Positions 17,241 through 27,469 are shown, numbered from the stretch's first letter. The stretch: 64,000 bases of DNA from Vibrio ishigakensis (GCF_024347675.1 NZ_AP024881.1:1488001-1552000); one strand, 5' to 3'. A program made the numbers and translations. Notes: generated by a model from the sequence alone, not told the origin.

Positions 17241-18722
17241 ATGTCTGCATTCGACAATCTAAATCAGCACTTCCAAAAGATTGCCAATTTTAATCACCTT
17301 GCCGCCATATGTGGTTGGGACGCTGCGGCTATGATGCCAGCCGGCGGTAATGACTCTCGCTCAAAGGCAATGGCTGAACTCTCCGTCCATATCCATGGAT
17401 TGAAAACAGAATCTCAACTCGAAGACTGGTTCGATAAAGCCGAATCCGAGCAGTTGGATACAGATCAACAATCTCAGCTTCGTGAGATGAAACGCAACTG
17501 GCAACTCTCAAACGTGCTGCCTGCAAAGCTAGTGGAAGCTAAGTCTCTAGCAGGTTCTAAGTGTGAGCATGCATGGAGAACCCAACGTGGTGAAAACGAC
17601 TGGGAAGGTTTTGTTAAGAACTGGAAGCGAGTGGTTGAGCTAAGTATTGAAGAGGCACAGATCCGCGCCGACATTCTGGGTAGTACCCCATACGATGCCA
17701 TGCTGGATATCTACGAGCCTGGGGTTAATCAAGCTGAACTGACAAAGCTTTTTGATGAGGTGAAAACCTGGCTTCCAGATCTTATCGATAAAGCCATCGA
17801 AAAGCAGAGTTCGCAGTCTATCTTATTGCCAACGGGCACCTACTCTACCGAGAGCCAAAAAGCCCTAGGCCTTGAAGTAATGAAGCTGTTGCAGTTCGAT
17901 TTTAACCATGGCCGTCTGGATGAAAGCGTGCATCCATTCTGCGGTGGTGTACCACAAGACGTTCGTCTAACGACTAGGTATAACGAACAAGAATTTGTAC
18001 AAAGCCTGATGGGGATTGTCCATGAGACAGGTCATGCTCGCTACGAACAAGGCCTGCCAAAATACATCACTGGGTTACCCGCTGGTGAGGCCCGCTCTAT
18101 GGGGATCCACGAATCGCAGTCTCTGTTCTTTGAGATGCAACTGGGCCGCAGTGACGAGTTCATCACACACCTTAGCAAGCTAGCAAACAAACACTTTGCA
18201 CAGCACGATTCAAAGATCTTCGAGCCACAAAACCTAAGCCGTATCTACACCCAAGTTAAACGTGACTTTATTCGCGTGGATGCCGATGAGCTGACCTATC
18301 CTGCACACGTTATTCTGCGTTATGAGATAGAACGTGACCTTATCAACGGCGATATCAACTATAAAGATCTACCTGAGGCCTGGGATGCCAAGATGCAGGC
18401 ATACCTCGGTCTATCGACCAAAGGGAACTTCACCAACGGTTGTATGCAAGACATCCACTGGACAGATGGCGCATTTGGTTACTTCCCTAGCTACACACTG
18501 GGCGCTATGTACGCCGCTCAGTTCAAAGCGAGTATGGCAAAAGACCTGAATATCGGACAAGCCATTGAATCAGGTGATCTTAGCCCTATCTTTAATTGGC
18601 TAGAGCAGAAAATATGGAGCAAAGGCAGTTTGCTTGGCACCAATGAATTGGTCACTCAAGCCACTGGTGAAGCGCTCAATGCCGAGCACTTCAAAAAGCA
18701 TCTAACAGAGCGTTATCTCTAA
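17241..18722 (+). CDS. M32 family metallocarboxypeptidase
   Basis: A 493-aa cytoplasmic peptidase of the Taq carboxypeptidase type, at the normal family length. The zinc motif HETGH is at residues 261-265. The family DxRxT motif appears as DVRLTTRY near residues 240-247, and IHESQSLFFE supplies the third zinc ligand region. It removes C-terminal residues from peptides with broad specificity. AAGGAAGAACT precedes the ATG. A bidirectional terminator follows. Confidence 0.93.
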   Translation: MSAFDNLNQHFQKIANFNHLAAICGWDAAAMMPAGGNDSRSKAMAELSVHIHGLKTESQLEDWFDKAESEQLDTDQQSQLREMKRNWQLSNVLPAKLVEAKSLAGSKCEHAWRTQRGENDWEGFVKNWKRVVELSIEEAQIRADILGSTPYDAMLDIYEPGVNQAELTKLFDEVKTWLPDLIDKAIEKQSSQSILLPTGTYSTESQKALGLEVMKLLQFDFNHGRLDESVHPFCGGVPQDVRLTTRYNEQEFVQSLMGIVHETGHARYEQGLPKYITGLPAGEARSMGIHESQSLFFEMQLGRSDEFITHLSKLANKHFAQHDSKIFEPQNLSRIYTQVKRDFIRVDADELTYPAHVILRYEIERDLINGDINYKDLPEAWDAKMQAYLGLSTKGNFTNGCMQDIHWTDGAFGYFPSYTLGAMYAAQFKASMAKDLNIGQAIESGDLSPIFNWLEQKIWSKGSLLGTNELVTQATGEALNAEHFKKHLTERYL

Positions 18723-18725
18723 TTG

Positions 18726-18755
18726 AAAAAGGCTTGGTAAACACCAAGCCTTTTT
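18726..18755. terminator. Bidirectional hairpin terminator between M32 peptidase and ggt
   Basis: A 13-bp stem (AAAAAGGCTTGGT with ACCAAGCCTTTTT) and a four-base loop lie between two convergent genes, with T runs in both directions. Confidence 0.92.
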
Positions 18756-18756
18756 A

Positions 18757-20487
18757 CTATTCCCCCATCGAAGTGGAAGCGCGTCTTCTATCGCTCGCCC
18801 CTTTTAATTTGCCATCTTCGATTTCGATTGCATTTATCCCGCTTACTACCGGAATCACCTCAACCGGATACCCCATCTTCATAAAATACGGTACCAGCAG
18901 TTCTGCGTAGGTTCGCTTCTCGACCAGAAGCCCTTTTGGGTTCTTCGACTTAGTTCTGTCTATCTTAATGCCGTATTGGATATTAGGAAGATCGATTGCC
19001 TCTTGTGCTGATAGATTCCAATCCACCACGCCAACAATTGTCTTCAACACATAGCCTGGGATTTGAGAACTACCCGGACTACCAAGCACAAGCTTAAGTT
19101 CCCCCTCAGGTCCCATCACCATGGTAGGCGTGATAGCCGAGCGAGGCCTTTTACCCGCCTCTATGGCGTTCGGTACTTTTTTACCATTTCGAACCGGTGT
19201 ATATGAAAAATTCGCCATTTGCGCATTCATTAGCAGACCATCAACCATAACGCCAGAGCCCATCCCAGTGCCCACCGTGCTGGTCATTGCAATGGCATTG
19301 CCTTTACCGTCAACTATCGAGATATGCCCGGTATCTTGACTCTCAAAACTCTCATCAATCGCAGGTGCAGTCTCATAAATAGAACCGGAAGATACATCTT
19401 GATTAATACCGCGAGCAGGGATCAAAGCTGCCCGCTGTTTAAGGTAGGTTTCATCCAACAATTTTGCGGTAGGATCACTAATAAAACTCGGGTCACCGGC
19501 ATAGGCAATGCGGTCCGCTTTGGCGAGTCTCATCGACTCAACCATAAGACGCCAAGGCTCTGCATCAGTTATTGGGTATTGAGAAAGGTCATGACCTTCA
19601 AGCATTGTTAGGGCTTGTGAAACCAATACGCCGCCAGAGGCTGGATACCCAAAAGAGACAACTTTGTGATTGTGATAATCCGATTGAACGGCTTTTCGCT
19701 CTACTACCTGGTAGCTAGCAAAATCTTCTACACTCAGTTTATGTGGATTGTCTCCTAGCCTCTCATTCACGGTTTCTACTATACGTTTTGCTAAATCGCC
19801 CTGATACATATAGTTGTCTCCCTGCTCTGCCACTTCCTCTAACGTGAGTGCAAGCTTAGGGTTAGTCATCAAGGTACCAGCGGGCTTGACTTGGTTATCC
19901 TGCCAATAAAGCTGTTTGATTTCAGGGTCTTCAACCAGGCGTGCGCTCTCTCTTACCAAGATATCAAAGGTATAGCTATTCATCGCATAGCCCTGTTTCG
20001 CATACTGGATCGCAGGCTCTATCAAACTCTTCCAAGGTAAAGAACCGTGCTTTTGATGTGTGGTGTAGAGAAGTTTCAAGGTGCCCGGGATTGCGACAGA
20101 TTTAGGGCCTAGTATCTCATTGCGACGGATAGCCTTGCCATCTTCACCCAGAAACATAGTTGGCGTCGCTGACATTGGCGCCCTATCTCTGCCATCAAAG
20201 GCAGTGAAGTCTTTGGTTTGGTTGTCATAGTAGAGGGCAAAACTGCCTCCACCTAAACCCGTCATGTCCGGTTCTACCACTGTCATAACCATTTGCATTG
20301 CAACCATGGCATCTACCGCATTACCGCCACGCTTCAATACGTCATATCCCGCTTTGGTAACGTATTGATTGGTTGCACTAACCATAAACTTGTCACCCTC
20401 ATCTGAAGGCTCGGTTGGGATTTGCATGGCGTCCGCAAATGCAACTGACGGTACTAATGAAACAAATAGTAGTGTTCGACTAAACAT
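18757..20487 (-). CDS. ggt: Gamma-glutamyltranspeptidase
   Basis: A 576-aa periplasmic enzyme with a signal peptide (LLFVSLVPSVAFADA). It is made as a proenzyme that cuts itself before the nucleophilic Thr, here Thr386 in DTGHISIVD. Other family marks are GGNAVDAMVAMQMV, GLGGGSFALYY, GRDRAP for the gamma-glutamate carboxylate, GMGSGVMVDG and LGSPGSSQIPGYVL. It hydrolyses or transfers the gamma-glutamyl group of glutathione and glutamine. It is monocistronic and shares a terminator with the convergent M32 gene. Confidence 0.94.
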   Translation of the reverse strand: MFSRTLLFVSLVPSVAFADAMQIPTEPSDEGDKFMVSATNQYVTKAGYDVLKRGGNAVDAMVAMQMVMTVVEPDMTGLGGGSFALYYDNQTKDFTAFDGRDRAPMSATPTMFLGEDGKAIRRNEILGPKSVAIPGTLKLLYTTHQKHGSLPWKSLIEPAIQYAKQGYAMNSYTFDILVRESARLVEDPEIKQLYWQDNQVKPAGTLMTNPKLALTLEEVAEQGDNYMYQGDLAKRIVETVNERLGDNPHKLSVEDFASYQVVERKAVQSDYHNHKVVSFGYPASGGVLVSQALTMLEGHDLSQYPITDAEPWRLMVESMRLAKADRIAYAGDPSFISDPTAKLLDETYLKQRAALIPARGINQDVSSGSIYETAPAIDESFESQDTGHISIVDGKGNAIAMTSTVGTGMGSGVMVDGLLMNAQMANFSYTPVRNGKKVPNAIEAGKRPRSAITPTMVMGPEGELKLVLGSPGSSQIPGYVLKTIVGVVDWNLSAQEAIDLPNIQYGIKIDRTKSKNPKGLLVEKRTYAELLVPYFMKMGYPVEVIPVVSGINAIEIEDGKLKGASDRRRASTSMGE

Positions 20488-20797
20488 ATTATCTCTATAT
20501 ATTGGCTGGTCTATTTTCCTGAGACATAAGAGAATTCACATCGTTCCATTTAATAATGTCACTTTAATGTCAATTAGACTGCACAATCAAAATAATAGAT
20601 TTGATATATGCATATATCAATAGAAAACCACAATAATTCAACTACTTATCTAGATAAGCTCAGTTAAAGAACTATATTTAATCTCTGCTAAATTAACATC
20701 CAATATAATTTAAATAATAAATACCAGCATCAATTTATTTGCAATAGAAATATTATAACCTGCACTTTTAAAGTGCCTATTATTAATTAGATACAAA
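20488..20797. other. AT-rich intergenic region
   Basis: It should hold the ggt promoter (minus strand) near 20500. I see no convincing ORF. A small inverted repeat (GCACTTT/AAAGTGC) sits at 20762-20775. Confidence 0.4.
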
Positions 20798-20820
20798 AAA
20801 GAGTAACCTAAGCTACTCTT
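20798..20820 (-). terminator. Terminator of the 35-aa small gene
   Basis: On the minus strand AAGAGTA and TACTCTT form a stem followed by a T run, 54 bases after the stop of the small ORF. This supports a real transcript there. Confidence 0.7.
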
Positions 20821-20873
20821 AATTCGATCCCAGAGATAAATTGTGAAAAGAGAGAGCTCTGGTCTCGCTACCA

Positions 20874-20981
20874 TCAATCGCCGAAGCGCGGCACTCTATG
20901 CTTTTTATCTGTCTCGGTATCCCAATACACTTCTTTGAACAGAAGGCGCTCCCACCATCTACGTTTGATTCGATATTTCAT
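20874..20981 (-). CDS. Small basic 35-aa protein
   Basis: MKYRIKRRWWERLLFKEVYW followed by DTETDKKHRVPRFGD. The ATG at 20981 has AAGAGGA six bases upstream, a near-perfect ribosome site. A longer frame to 21083 exists but has no such site. The protein is rich in Arg/Lys and Trp and has no membrane segment. An upstream hairpin (ATCCGTTTATAACGGAT) lies in its leader, and a terminator follows. The family is not recognised. Confidence 0.6.
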   Translation of the reverse strand: MKYRIKRRWWERLLFKEVYWDTETDKKHRVPRFGD

Positions 20982-21247
20982 AAATCCTCTTAAAACAACG
21001 TTCTCACGCCATCCGTTATAAACGGATAGCGTTCCATACACGCGGCTTATACTATGCGCATACGGAATGTTGATCTTAGTCACACAATTTATGAAATTGG
21101 GTTCTTATGCATATAACTTTCATTCAAATCAATAGCTTACCTAAATAATTTGTCATACTTATTCAGTGTCAAGCATGTTTTGGGCATTGACTATGACTTA
21201 GTCAAACAATGGTTAAACAGCATACTGTTATCAGGATTTCAGGCACA
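20982..21247 (-). promoter_or_regulatory. Leader and promoter region of the small gene
   Basis: A stem of ATCCGTT and AACGGAT with a short TAT loop lies at about 21014-21031 in the leader of the 35-aa gene. The rest is AT-rich and carries no other recognisable feature. Confidence 0.35.
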
Positions 21248-21273
21248 AAAAAACCGCCTTTAGAGGCGGTTTT
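21248..21273 (-). terminator. Terminator of the outer membrane barrel gene
   Basis: On the minus strand AAACCGCCT and AGGCGGTTT form a stem followed by a run of seven T, 18 bases beyond the stop codon. Confidence 0.92.
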
Positions 21274-21290
21274 GAAATTCTGATTTCCTA

Positions 21291-21782
21291 TTATAGGAAA
21301 TGGAAGGTTGCGTTTAGCGTCCAAGAGTCGATGTTAGTCTTATCGAACTCAAAGTTCTGATAGCCCACACCTACAGACAGCATATCGATAACGAAGTACT
21401 CAGCACCTACACCGTACATCAGATCAACGCCATCATCTTTGCCATCATAATCTCCAGGTACGTTACCAGAATAAGTATGAGCACCTAGACGACCATAAAG
21501 ATGAACTGGACCTAGGTCCACACTTGGCTTAATAGCCGCGTAAAAAGAGTCAAAGTCGTAGTCTTCGTTATTGATCTCAAACTTACCATGGTTCCAGTAA
21601 CCCGCTTCGATGCCAATGATTGGCAGGATGCCAGTACCTACGTGGAAACCAAAGGTCGAAGTGTTATCACTATCGAATGAAGATGAACCTACAGAACCAC
21701 CCGCATATAGCCACGAATCGGCCATTGCAGATGAAGATGCCGCGATCAGACCGATAGCTAATGCGTGTTTTACCAGTTTCAT
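21291..21782 (-). CDS. Small outer membrane beta-barrel protein
   Basis: A 163-aa protein with a signal peptide cleaved after AMA (residue 21). The mature part alternates hydrophobic and polar residues in about eight strands (WLYAGGSVGSSSF, GIEAGYW, HLYGRLGAHTYS, LSVGVGYQNFEF) and ends in Phe-Leu after an aromatic strand, as barrels of the OmpX/OmpA-N-terminal type do. It is probably monomeric with a structural or stress role; the function is unknown. Clear terminator downstream. Confidence 0.82.
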   Translation of the reverse strand: MKLVKHALAIGLIAASSSAMADSWLYAGGSVGSSSFDSDNTSTFGFHVGTGILPIIGIEAGYWNHGKFEINNEDYDFDSFYAAIKPSVDLGPVHLYGRLGAHTYSGNVPGDYDGKDDGVDLMYGVGAEYFVIDMLSVGVGYQNFEFDKTNIDSWTLNATFHFL

Positions 21783-21863
21783 TCTAACTTCCTGTATTGA
21801 TTGTTATTCTTCGAAATTATGCACCATAAAAATGCTCTCTGCCTAACAATTTGTTGTCAGGGT

Positions 21864-24800
21864 TTAGCAATTTTCGATGGCATTTCGTACACGTTTATCT
21901 GAAACCGGATAAGGAGTACCCAATTGCTGTGCAAAGAAGCTTACACGAAGCTCTTGCAACATCCAGTGGATCTCTTTCACCGCTTCAGGCACCACTGCCC
22001 CTTTCGGGATCTTGTTCTTAAGCTCTTGATACTCTTTGGTCACGGCTTCAATCTTGAGAAGCTGAATCCTATCCTTGTTCGGATCGATCGGCAGTTTCTC
22101 CATGCGGCGCTCGATAGCCTTCATATAACGAAGGATATCCGGCAGACGCTTCCATCCGCAGTCGGTAGCAAAGCCTCGATAGATAAGCGCTTCTAACTGA
22201 GCCTTAATATCAGAAAGGGCAAACGCCATACTCAAATCCACACGCCCTTTCAGTTTCTTATTGATGCTAAAGGCGGTGGTCAGTATAGTTTCAACCTGCT
22301 TGGCGATCTCTACTACTGTGTCGCCAAGCTCGGCGCGAACATGCTCTTTAAGAGCTTCAAATTTTTCTGGCTCCCAAACCAAACCGCCCTGCTCTTCAAT
22401 CAATTTATCTACACCACAAGCAATGCAGTCGTCGATAAGATCAAGCACCTTGCCGTATGGGTTGAAATACAGGCCAAGCTTAGATTTATTCGGCAGGTTC
22501 TGATGCAAATACTTAATTGGTGATGGCACATTAAGCAAAACTAGTCGACGCTGACCCGCTTGCATCGCTTGCTGCTGCTCATACTCAGTCTCGAATAGCT
22601 TGATCTCAACACTCTGCTTAGCATCAACAATCGCTGGGAAGGCTTTCACCTGATAGCCACCACGTTTTTGCTGATACACACGAGGGATCTCACCAAAGCT
22701 CCAAGTGCGCAGGTCTTGTTGCTCGATATCATCATCGGCCACTTTAGACAGGGTCTGCTGCACCTTCTCTTTAAGCTGTTCTTTTAGCTCATATAGGTCT
22801 TGGCTCTCTTTTAGCTTGCGATTACGATGATCCACCGCGCGATAGGTTACCTTCAAGTGTTCCGGTACTTGCTCAAGTTTCCAATCTTCACGCAATACCT
22901 CTACACCCGTCATTCGACGAAGCTCTTTCTCAAGGCTATCCAGAAGTGGCGCTTCTAGCGGGGTTACCCTAGCAAGAAACGCATCGGCGTAGTTTGGCGC
23001 TGGCACAAAATTACGACGAAGAGTTTTAGGTAGTGACTTAATCAGGCTCACCACCAGCTCATGACGCAAACCTGGGATCTGCCAATCAAAGCCTTGTGGG
23101 GTAACCTGATTTAGAACTGGGATCGGAATGTGAACCGTGACACCGTCACTATTTTCTCCCGGTTCAAATTGATAGCTCAGCTTCAGCTTAAGATTCTCTA
23201 GATGCCAGAAGTTTGGATAATCGAGATCAGTGATATGTGACGCATCGCCCTTAAACAGCATCGACTTTTCAAAGTTCAGAAGCTCAGGATTCGCTTTGCG
23301 CTCTTTGTTCCACCATGTATCGAAGTGACGACCAGATACCGCATCCGTTGAAACGCGCTGATCATAAAAATCAAACAGCTCATCATCATCCACCAAGATA
23401 TCGCGGCGACGAGACTTATGCTCAAGCTCTTCTACCTCACGCAAAAGCTTGCGGTTTTGCTTAAAGAACACATGACGTGTTTCCCAATCGCCTTCTACCA
23501 TAGCACTGCGAATAAAGAGCTCACGACACAAAGTCGGGTCGATAGCGCTGTAGTTCACAAGGCGTTTAGGTACGATAGGAATGCCGTATAGGGTTACCTT
23601 CTCATACGCTTGAACCGCAGCCTGCTTTTTCGACCAGTGCGGCTCGCTGTAGCTTCGCTTGATAAGGTGTTTCGCTAAAGGCTCGATCCATTCAGGTTGG
23701 ATCTTGGCTACGATACGCCCCCAAAGCTTAGAGGTTTCAACCAATTCTGCTGAAACGATCCACTTAGGCTGCTTCTTAAACTGACCGGAAGCTGGGAAGA
23801 TATGGAAACGCGCGTTGCGAGCACCTTGATACTCGCTCTTCTCTTGGTCTTTTACACCCACGTGCGACAGCATTCCGCTCAGAAGCGCCGAATGGATAGA
23901 CTGATAGTCCCCTTCCTGCTGATTCAGTTTAATGTCCATCTCTCTGATGGCTTCATGCAGTTGGAAGTAAAGATCCTGCCATTCACGCACACGCAAGTAG
24001 TTAAGGTAATCTTGCTTACATTGCTTGCGGAACTGATTGCTCGACAGCTCTTTTTGCTGTTTCTGAACATAATTCCACAGGTTTACAAAGGTGATGAAGT
24101 CCGATTCTTTATCAAAGAAGCGGCGATGTTTGTCATCGGATGATTGCTGCTTGTCCGACGGTCTCTCACGCGGGTCTTGGATAGACAGCGCCGAGGCAAT
24201 AATCATGATCTCTTTAACACACCCTAGACGCGGGGCTTCAATCACCATACGCGCAAGACGTGGATCGATAGGCAGACGTGCCAACTTACGACCGATACCT
24301 GTTAGTCGCTTGCGCGGGTCTTTAGCATCGCTATTGATCGCGCCTAGCTCTTCAAGTAGACGCACACCATCTTGAATATTACGGCGATCTGGCTTCTCAA
24401 CAAATGGGAAAGCTTCGATATCACCAAGGCCAAGGGCTGTCATCTGCAAGATAACCGACGCTAGGTTAGTACGCAGGATCTCTGGGTCGGTAAACTCTGG
24501 GCGGCTTTCAAAATCCTCCTCAGAATAAAGGCGAATACAGATACCTTCTGCCACACGACCGCATCGACCTTTACGCTGATTGGCGCTCGCCTGAGAGACA
24601 GGCTCAATCGGCAGGCGCTGAACCTTAGTTCGGTATGAATAGCGACTAATGCGCGCGGTACCCGGGTCGATAACATATCGAATGCCCGGCACAGTCAAAG
24701 AGGTTTCAGCCACGTTGGTGGCAAGAACAATTCGACGCCCAGTATGAGGCTGGAAGATGCGGTTTTGCTCTCCAGCAGAAAGTCGCGCATACAGAGGGAC

Positions 24801-25769
24801 TATCTCGGTCTCTTTAAGGCCACGCTTGCTCAGTGCATCGGCGGTATCACGGATCTCACGCTCACCGTTCATAAAGATAAGGATGTCACCTAAGCCTTCA
24901 TCGCAAAGCTCATCTACCGCATCAAAGATACCTTGCAACTGGTCTCTATCTACATCATCTTCGCCAGAAAGCGGACGATAGCGGGTGTCCACCGGATAGG
25001 TACGACCGGAAACTTCGATAATTGGCGCATCACTAAAGTGCTTTGAGAAACGCTCTGGATCGATGGTCGCCGACGTAATGATAACCTTTAAATCGGGACG
25101 CTTTGGCAATACATTCTTTAGATAACCCAGAATAAAGTCGATATTTAGACTGCGCTCGTGCGCCTCATCGATAATGATGGTGTCATACTGATTAAGGAAT
25201 CTGTCATGCTGGATTTCAGCCAGCAGAATACCGTCGGTCATCAGTTTGATCTGGGTGTTTTCGCTTACCTTATCGTTAAAGCGAACCTTATAACCTACGT
25301 ACTCCCCAAGCTGGGTGTGCATCTCTTCTGCAATACGCGATGCCACCGAGCGCGCAGCTAGACGACGCGGCTGGGTATGACCGATCACACCGAATTTACC
25401 GCGACCAATCTCAGCGCAGATCTTTGGAAGCTGTGTGGTTTTACCCGAACCCGTTTCACCCGCAACTATCACTACCTGATTCTCCAGGATTGCCTTTGCG
25501 ATATCATCACGCTTTTGGCTTACCGGCAGTATCTCTGGGTACTCGATATGAGGCACATTCTGCTGACGCTGCGCCACCGTCATCATCGAAGATGCGATAT
25601 CTAAGGCAATTTCATCAAACACAGCAGAGCGAGATTCCTCGTTCTTAATTCTGCTAGCGCCTTGAATACGCTTACTCAGACGAAAGCGGTCCTTCTGCAT
25701 ACAGTCTTTGATTGCAGCTTTAAGAGATTGTGCGGTATTGGCTTTTTTTGGAGATTGAGCTTGGGTCAA
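21864..25769 (-). CDS. hrpA: ATP-dependent RNA helicase HrpA
   Basis: A 1301-aa DEAH-box helicase, the expected length for HrpA. Walker A is GETGSGKT at residues 104-111, DEAH at 201-204, SAT follows in ITSATIDPERF, and helicase motif VI is QRKGRCGRV. The long C-terminal HrpA domain continues to the end. HrpA acts on RNA and on stalled ribosomes. The start is TTG at 25769 with GGA upstream; that frame gives the family N-terminus. It is monocistronic. Confidence 0.96.
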   Translation of the reverse strand: MTQAQSPKKANTAQSLKAAIKDCMQKDRFRLSKRIQGASRIKNEESRSAVFDEIALDIASSMMTVAQRQQNVPHIEYPEILPVSQKRDDIAKAILENQVVIVAGETGSGKTTQLPKICAEIGRGKFGVIGHTQPRRLAARSVASRIAEEMHTQLGEYVGYKVRFNDKVSENTQIKLMTDGILLAEIQHDRFLNQYDTIIIDEAHERSLNIDFILGYLKNVLPKRPDLKVIITSATIDPERFSKHFSDAPIIEVSGRTYPVDTRYRPLSGEDDVDRDQLQGIFDAVDELCDEGLGDILIFMNGEREIRDTADALSKRGLKETEIVPLYARLSAGEQNRIFQPHTGRRIVLATNVAETSLTVPGIRYVIDPGTARISRYSYRTKVQRLPIEPVSQASANQRKGRCGRVAEGICIRLYSEEDFESRPEFTDPEILRTNLASVILQMTALGLGDIEAFPFVEKPDRRNIQDGVRLLEELGAINSDAKDPRKRLTGIGRKLARLPIDPRLARMVIEAPRLGCVKEIMIIASALSIQDPRERPSDKQQSSDDKHRRFFDKESDFITFVNLWNYVQKQQKELSSNQFRKQCKQDYLNYLRVREWQDLYFQLHEAIREMDIKLNQQEGDYQSIHSALLSGMLSHVGVKDQEKSEYQGARNARFHIFPASGQFKKQPKWIVSAELVETSKLWGRIVAKIQPEWIEPLAKHLIKRSYSEPHWSKKQAAVQAYEKVTLYGIPIVPKRLVNYSAIDPTLCRELFIRSAMVEGDWETRHVFFKQNRKLLREVEELEHKSRRRDILVDDDELFDFYDQRVSTDAVSGRHFDTWWNKERKANPELLNFEKSMLFKGDASHITDLDYPNFWHLENLKLKLSYQFEPGENSDGVTVHIPIPVLNQVTPQGFDWQIPGLRHELVVSLIKSLPKTLRRNFVPAPNYADAFLARVTPLEAPLLDSLEKELRRMTGVEVLREDWKLEQVPEHLKVTYRAVDHRNRKLKESQDLYELKEQLKEKVQQTLSKVADDDIEQQDLRTWSFGEIPRVYQQKRGGYQVKAFPAIVDAKQSVEIKLFETEYEQQQAMQAGQRRLVLLNVPSPIKYLHQNLPNKSKLGLYFNPYGKVLDLIDDCIACGVDKLIEEQGGLVWEPEKFEALKEHVRAELGDTVVEIAKQVETILTTAFSINKKLKGRVDLSMAFALSDIKAQLEALIYRGFATDCGWKRLPDILRYMKAIERRMEKLPIDPNKDRIQLLKIEAVTKEYQELKNKIPKGAVVPEAVKEIHWMLQELRVSFFAQQLGTPYPVSDKRVRNAIENC

Positions 25770-25995
25770 AACGGTTCCGAACGGTTAATTAATTTTTAGC
25801 AGCGCGATTGTAGCATAACTGGCACAACTGTGATCCTAAGCAATAGATAAGAAGTTGGTTTTAAACAAGATTAGTTCAAAAATGCACCAAACAAGATATG
25901 CATTCGTTTCAACAAGTAAAAACATGATCCGCTAGATATTCCAGTAACCACTATGGCTGATACTGTTTCGGCGGTTTCATTTATTTATCTAACTT

Positions 25996-27018
25996 ATGTC
26001 TACGAACAAGATTGCCAGCTTCGAGCTCGGCCGCGTCATCGCCATTTTTGCGGTGATCACCATACACTGCCAACTATTTGTCACTTACCCACTATTGGGC
26101 GGTGAGGCCTGGTTTGGACATATTATCAATCAGCTGTGTCGCTTTGCTGTACCTTTCTTCTTTCTACTAACTGGGTTCTTGATTCAGCCTAAGCTCAAAA
26201 CTGATCCGATTAACACCGCCATTAACTACTGCAAGCCAATACTGCTGATCTGGATGGTATGGAGTCTTATCTATCTTGCAGCGCCGTTTAATCTAGCAAC
26301 CCTAATGAGTGATGGTTATCTAGCTGAGCGAGATAAGTACTGGGGCTTTCTGATGCAAACCCCTCTCAATTCATTTCTTGAAGGCGGATTGGTTCACTTG
26401 TGGTATTTGATGTCGCTAATAATCGGCATATTGATCATAGCCATCATGCAAAAGCTTGGCCTAGAAAAGGCGCTTATTCCACTATCTATAGTTCTGTTTC
26501 TTTATGGTGTACTAGCTGGAAGCTACGCCGTACTGACAGATCTTGAAGCGCCGTTCTTAACCCGAAATGGCCCTTTCCTTAGCCTTATTATGATCTGTTT
26601 AGGTGGCTGGATTCGAGAAAACAACATCAAGATCTCGGCTAAGGCTGCATTTATCATGATGGCAGTCGGTGCTCTATTCCACCTTGCTGAAGCCTACCTA
26701 CTATCAGGCCACGGGATGGACTTCAGATTAAACGATTTCCTATTCGCCACCCCAATCTGGGCACTGGGTTTCTTCTTCTATTTATTAGCTAAGCCAAATC
26801 TAGGCAACCATCCGATAGTATTTAAACTCGCCAAAATGACCCTCGGCATATACGTAAGCCACCTGCTGTTCACCATCTACATGAACAACCTGGCTGGTAT
26901 GTTAGGGCTCGAATTCTTTGCCAAAGATATGCTGGTTTGGAGTGGAACTATAGTGATGGCTGTCTTGTTTACTTGGGGGATTGGGAAAACCCCGCTCGCT
27001 AAGATACTGCTGAGATAG
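25996..27018 (+). CDS. Acyltransferase 3 family membrane protein
   Basis: A 340-aa protein with about ten transmembrane segments. The N-terminus FELGRVIAIFAVITIHCQLF carries the family Arg and His (Arg13, His24), and FFFLLTGFLI follows. Such enzymes O-acetylate or O-acylate surface sugars. No Shine-Dalgarno is visible before the ATG. It appears to be the last host gene before the mobile island. Confidence 0.87.
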   Translation: MSTNKIASFELGRVIAIFAVITIHCQLFVTYPLLGGEAWFGHIINQLCRFAVPFFFLLTGFLIQPKLKTDPINTAINYCKPILLIWMVWSLIYLAAPFNLATLMSDGYLAERDKYWGFLMQTPLNSFLEGGLVHLWYLMSLIIGILIIAIMQKLGLEKALIPLSIVLFLYGVLAGSYAVLTDLEAPFLTRNGPFLSLIMICLGGWIRENNIKISAKAAFIMMAVGALFHLAEAYLLSGHGMDFRLNDFLFATPIWALGFFFYLLAKPNLGNHPIVFKLAKMTLGIYVSHLLFTIYMNNLAGMLGLEFFAKDMLVWSGTIVMAVLFTWGIGKTPLAKILLR

Positions 27019-27025
27019 AAAGTAA

Positions 27026-27049
27026 AAGGCCTAGCAGATGCTAGGCCTT
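27026..27049. terminator. Hairpin terminator after acyltransferase gene
   Basis: AAGGCCTAGC pairs with GCTAGGCCTT around AGAT. The T run on the plus strand is weak (GTTGTT). Confidence 0.7.
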
Positions 27050-27145
27050 GTTGTTAGAAATCAAATTGCAGATAAACCGTACTTTAGTTTTTAATAGACC
27101 CACAAAATAACGGCTGAATCGCTTAACAAGCGTACACCAGGCGCA

Positions 27146-27469
27146 CTAACCAAACCTTTGCTTGAGAGCTTCATAAACCTCTTTCATTGCATCATCACTG
27201 ATCTCTTCAACCTCGGGTTGCTCTGGTTCAGTGAACTGCTTGTCATTACCAAACGAAAGCATCTCTTTTAGAAGAGCGACCCTGATTCGATCGTCATCAG
27301 TCGCGCGGTATAGCTTTTTGGCTTCGAGCATGGGATGGAAATCTAATTGTCCATCTTCACCCTGCATCAGTTCATCCATCATCGCCAAAGTGAATCGATT
27401 TCTTGAACCTTTGGGTCTTCCCCCGAGCTGGTGGCCTTTCTGGAAATGACCTTTACTATTCCTATTCAT
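27146..27469 (-). CDS. DUF5681-like small protein
   Basis: A 107-aa protein beginning MNRNSKGHFQKGHQLGGRPK, then GSRNRF. The FxKGxxxxGRPKGSxNR pattern is typical of DUF5681 proteins found in phages and islands, sometimes near terminase genes. I use the ATG at 27469 (AGGG eight bases before) rather than an upstream GTG that lies inside the ribosome site. Its start overlaps the stop of the preceding 57-aa ORF by eight bases. The middle and C-terminus are acidic and helical. The function is unknown. Confidence 0.65.
   Translation of the reverse strand: MNRNSKGHFQKGHQLGGRPKGSRNRFTLAMMDELMQGEDGQLDFHPMLEAKKLYRATDDDRIRVALLKEMLSFGNDKQFTEPEQPEVEEISDDAMKEVYEALKQRFG

Noticed and set aside
26000..26100. 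Acyltransferase as part of the island
   Set aside because: It lies on the opposite strand and ends with its own hairpin before the island genes begin, so it is treated as a host gene.
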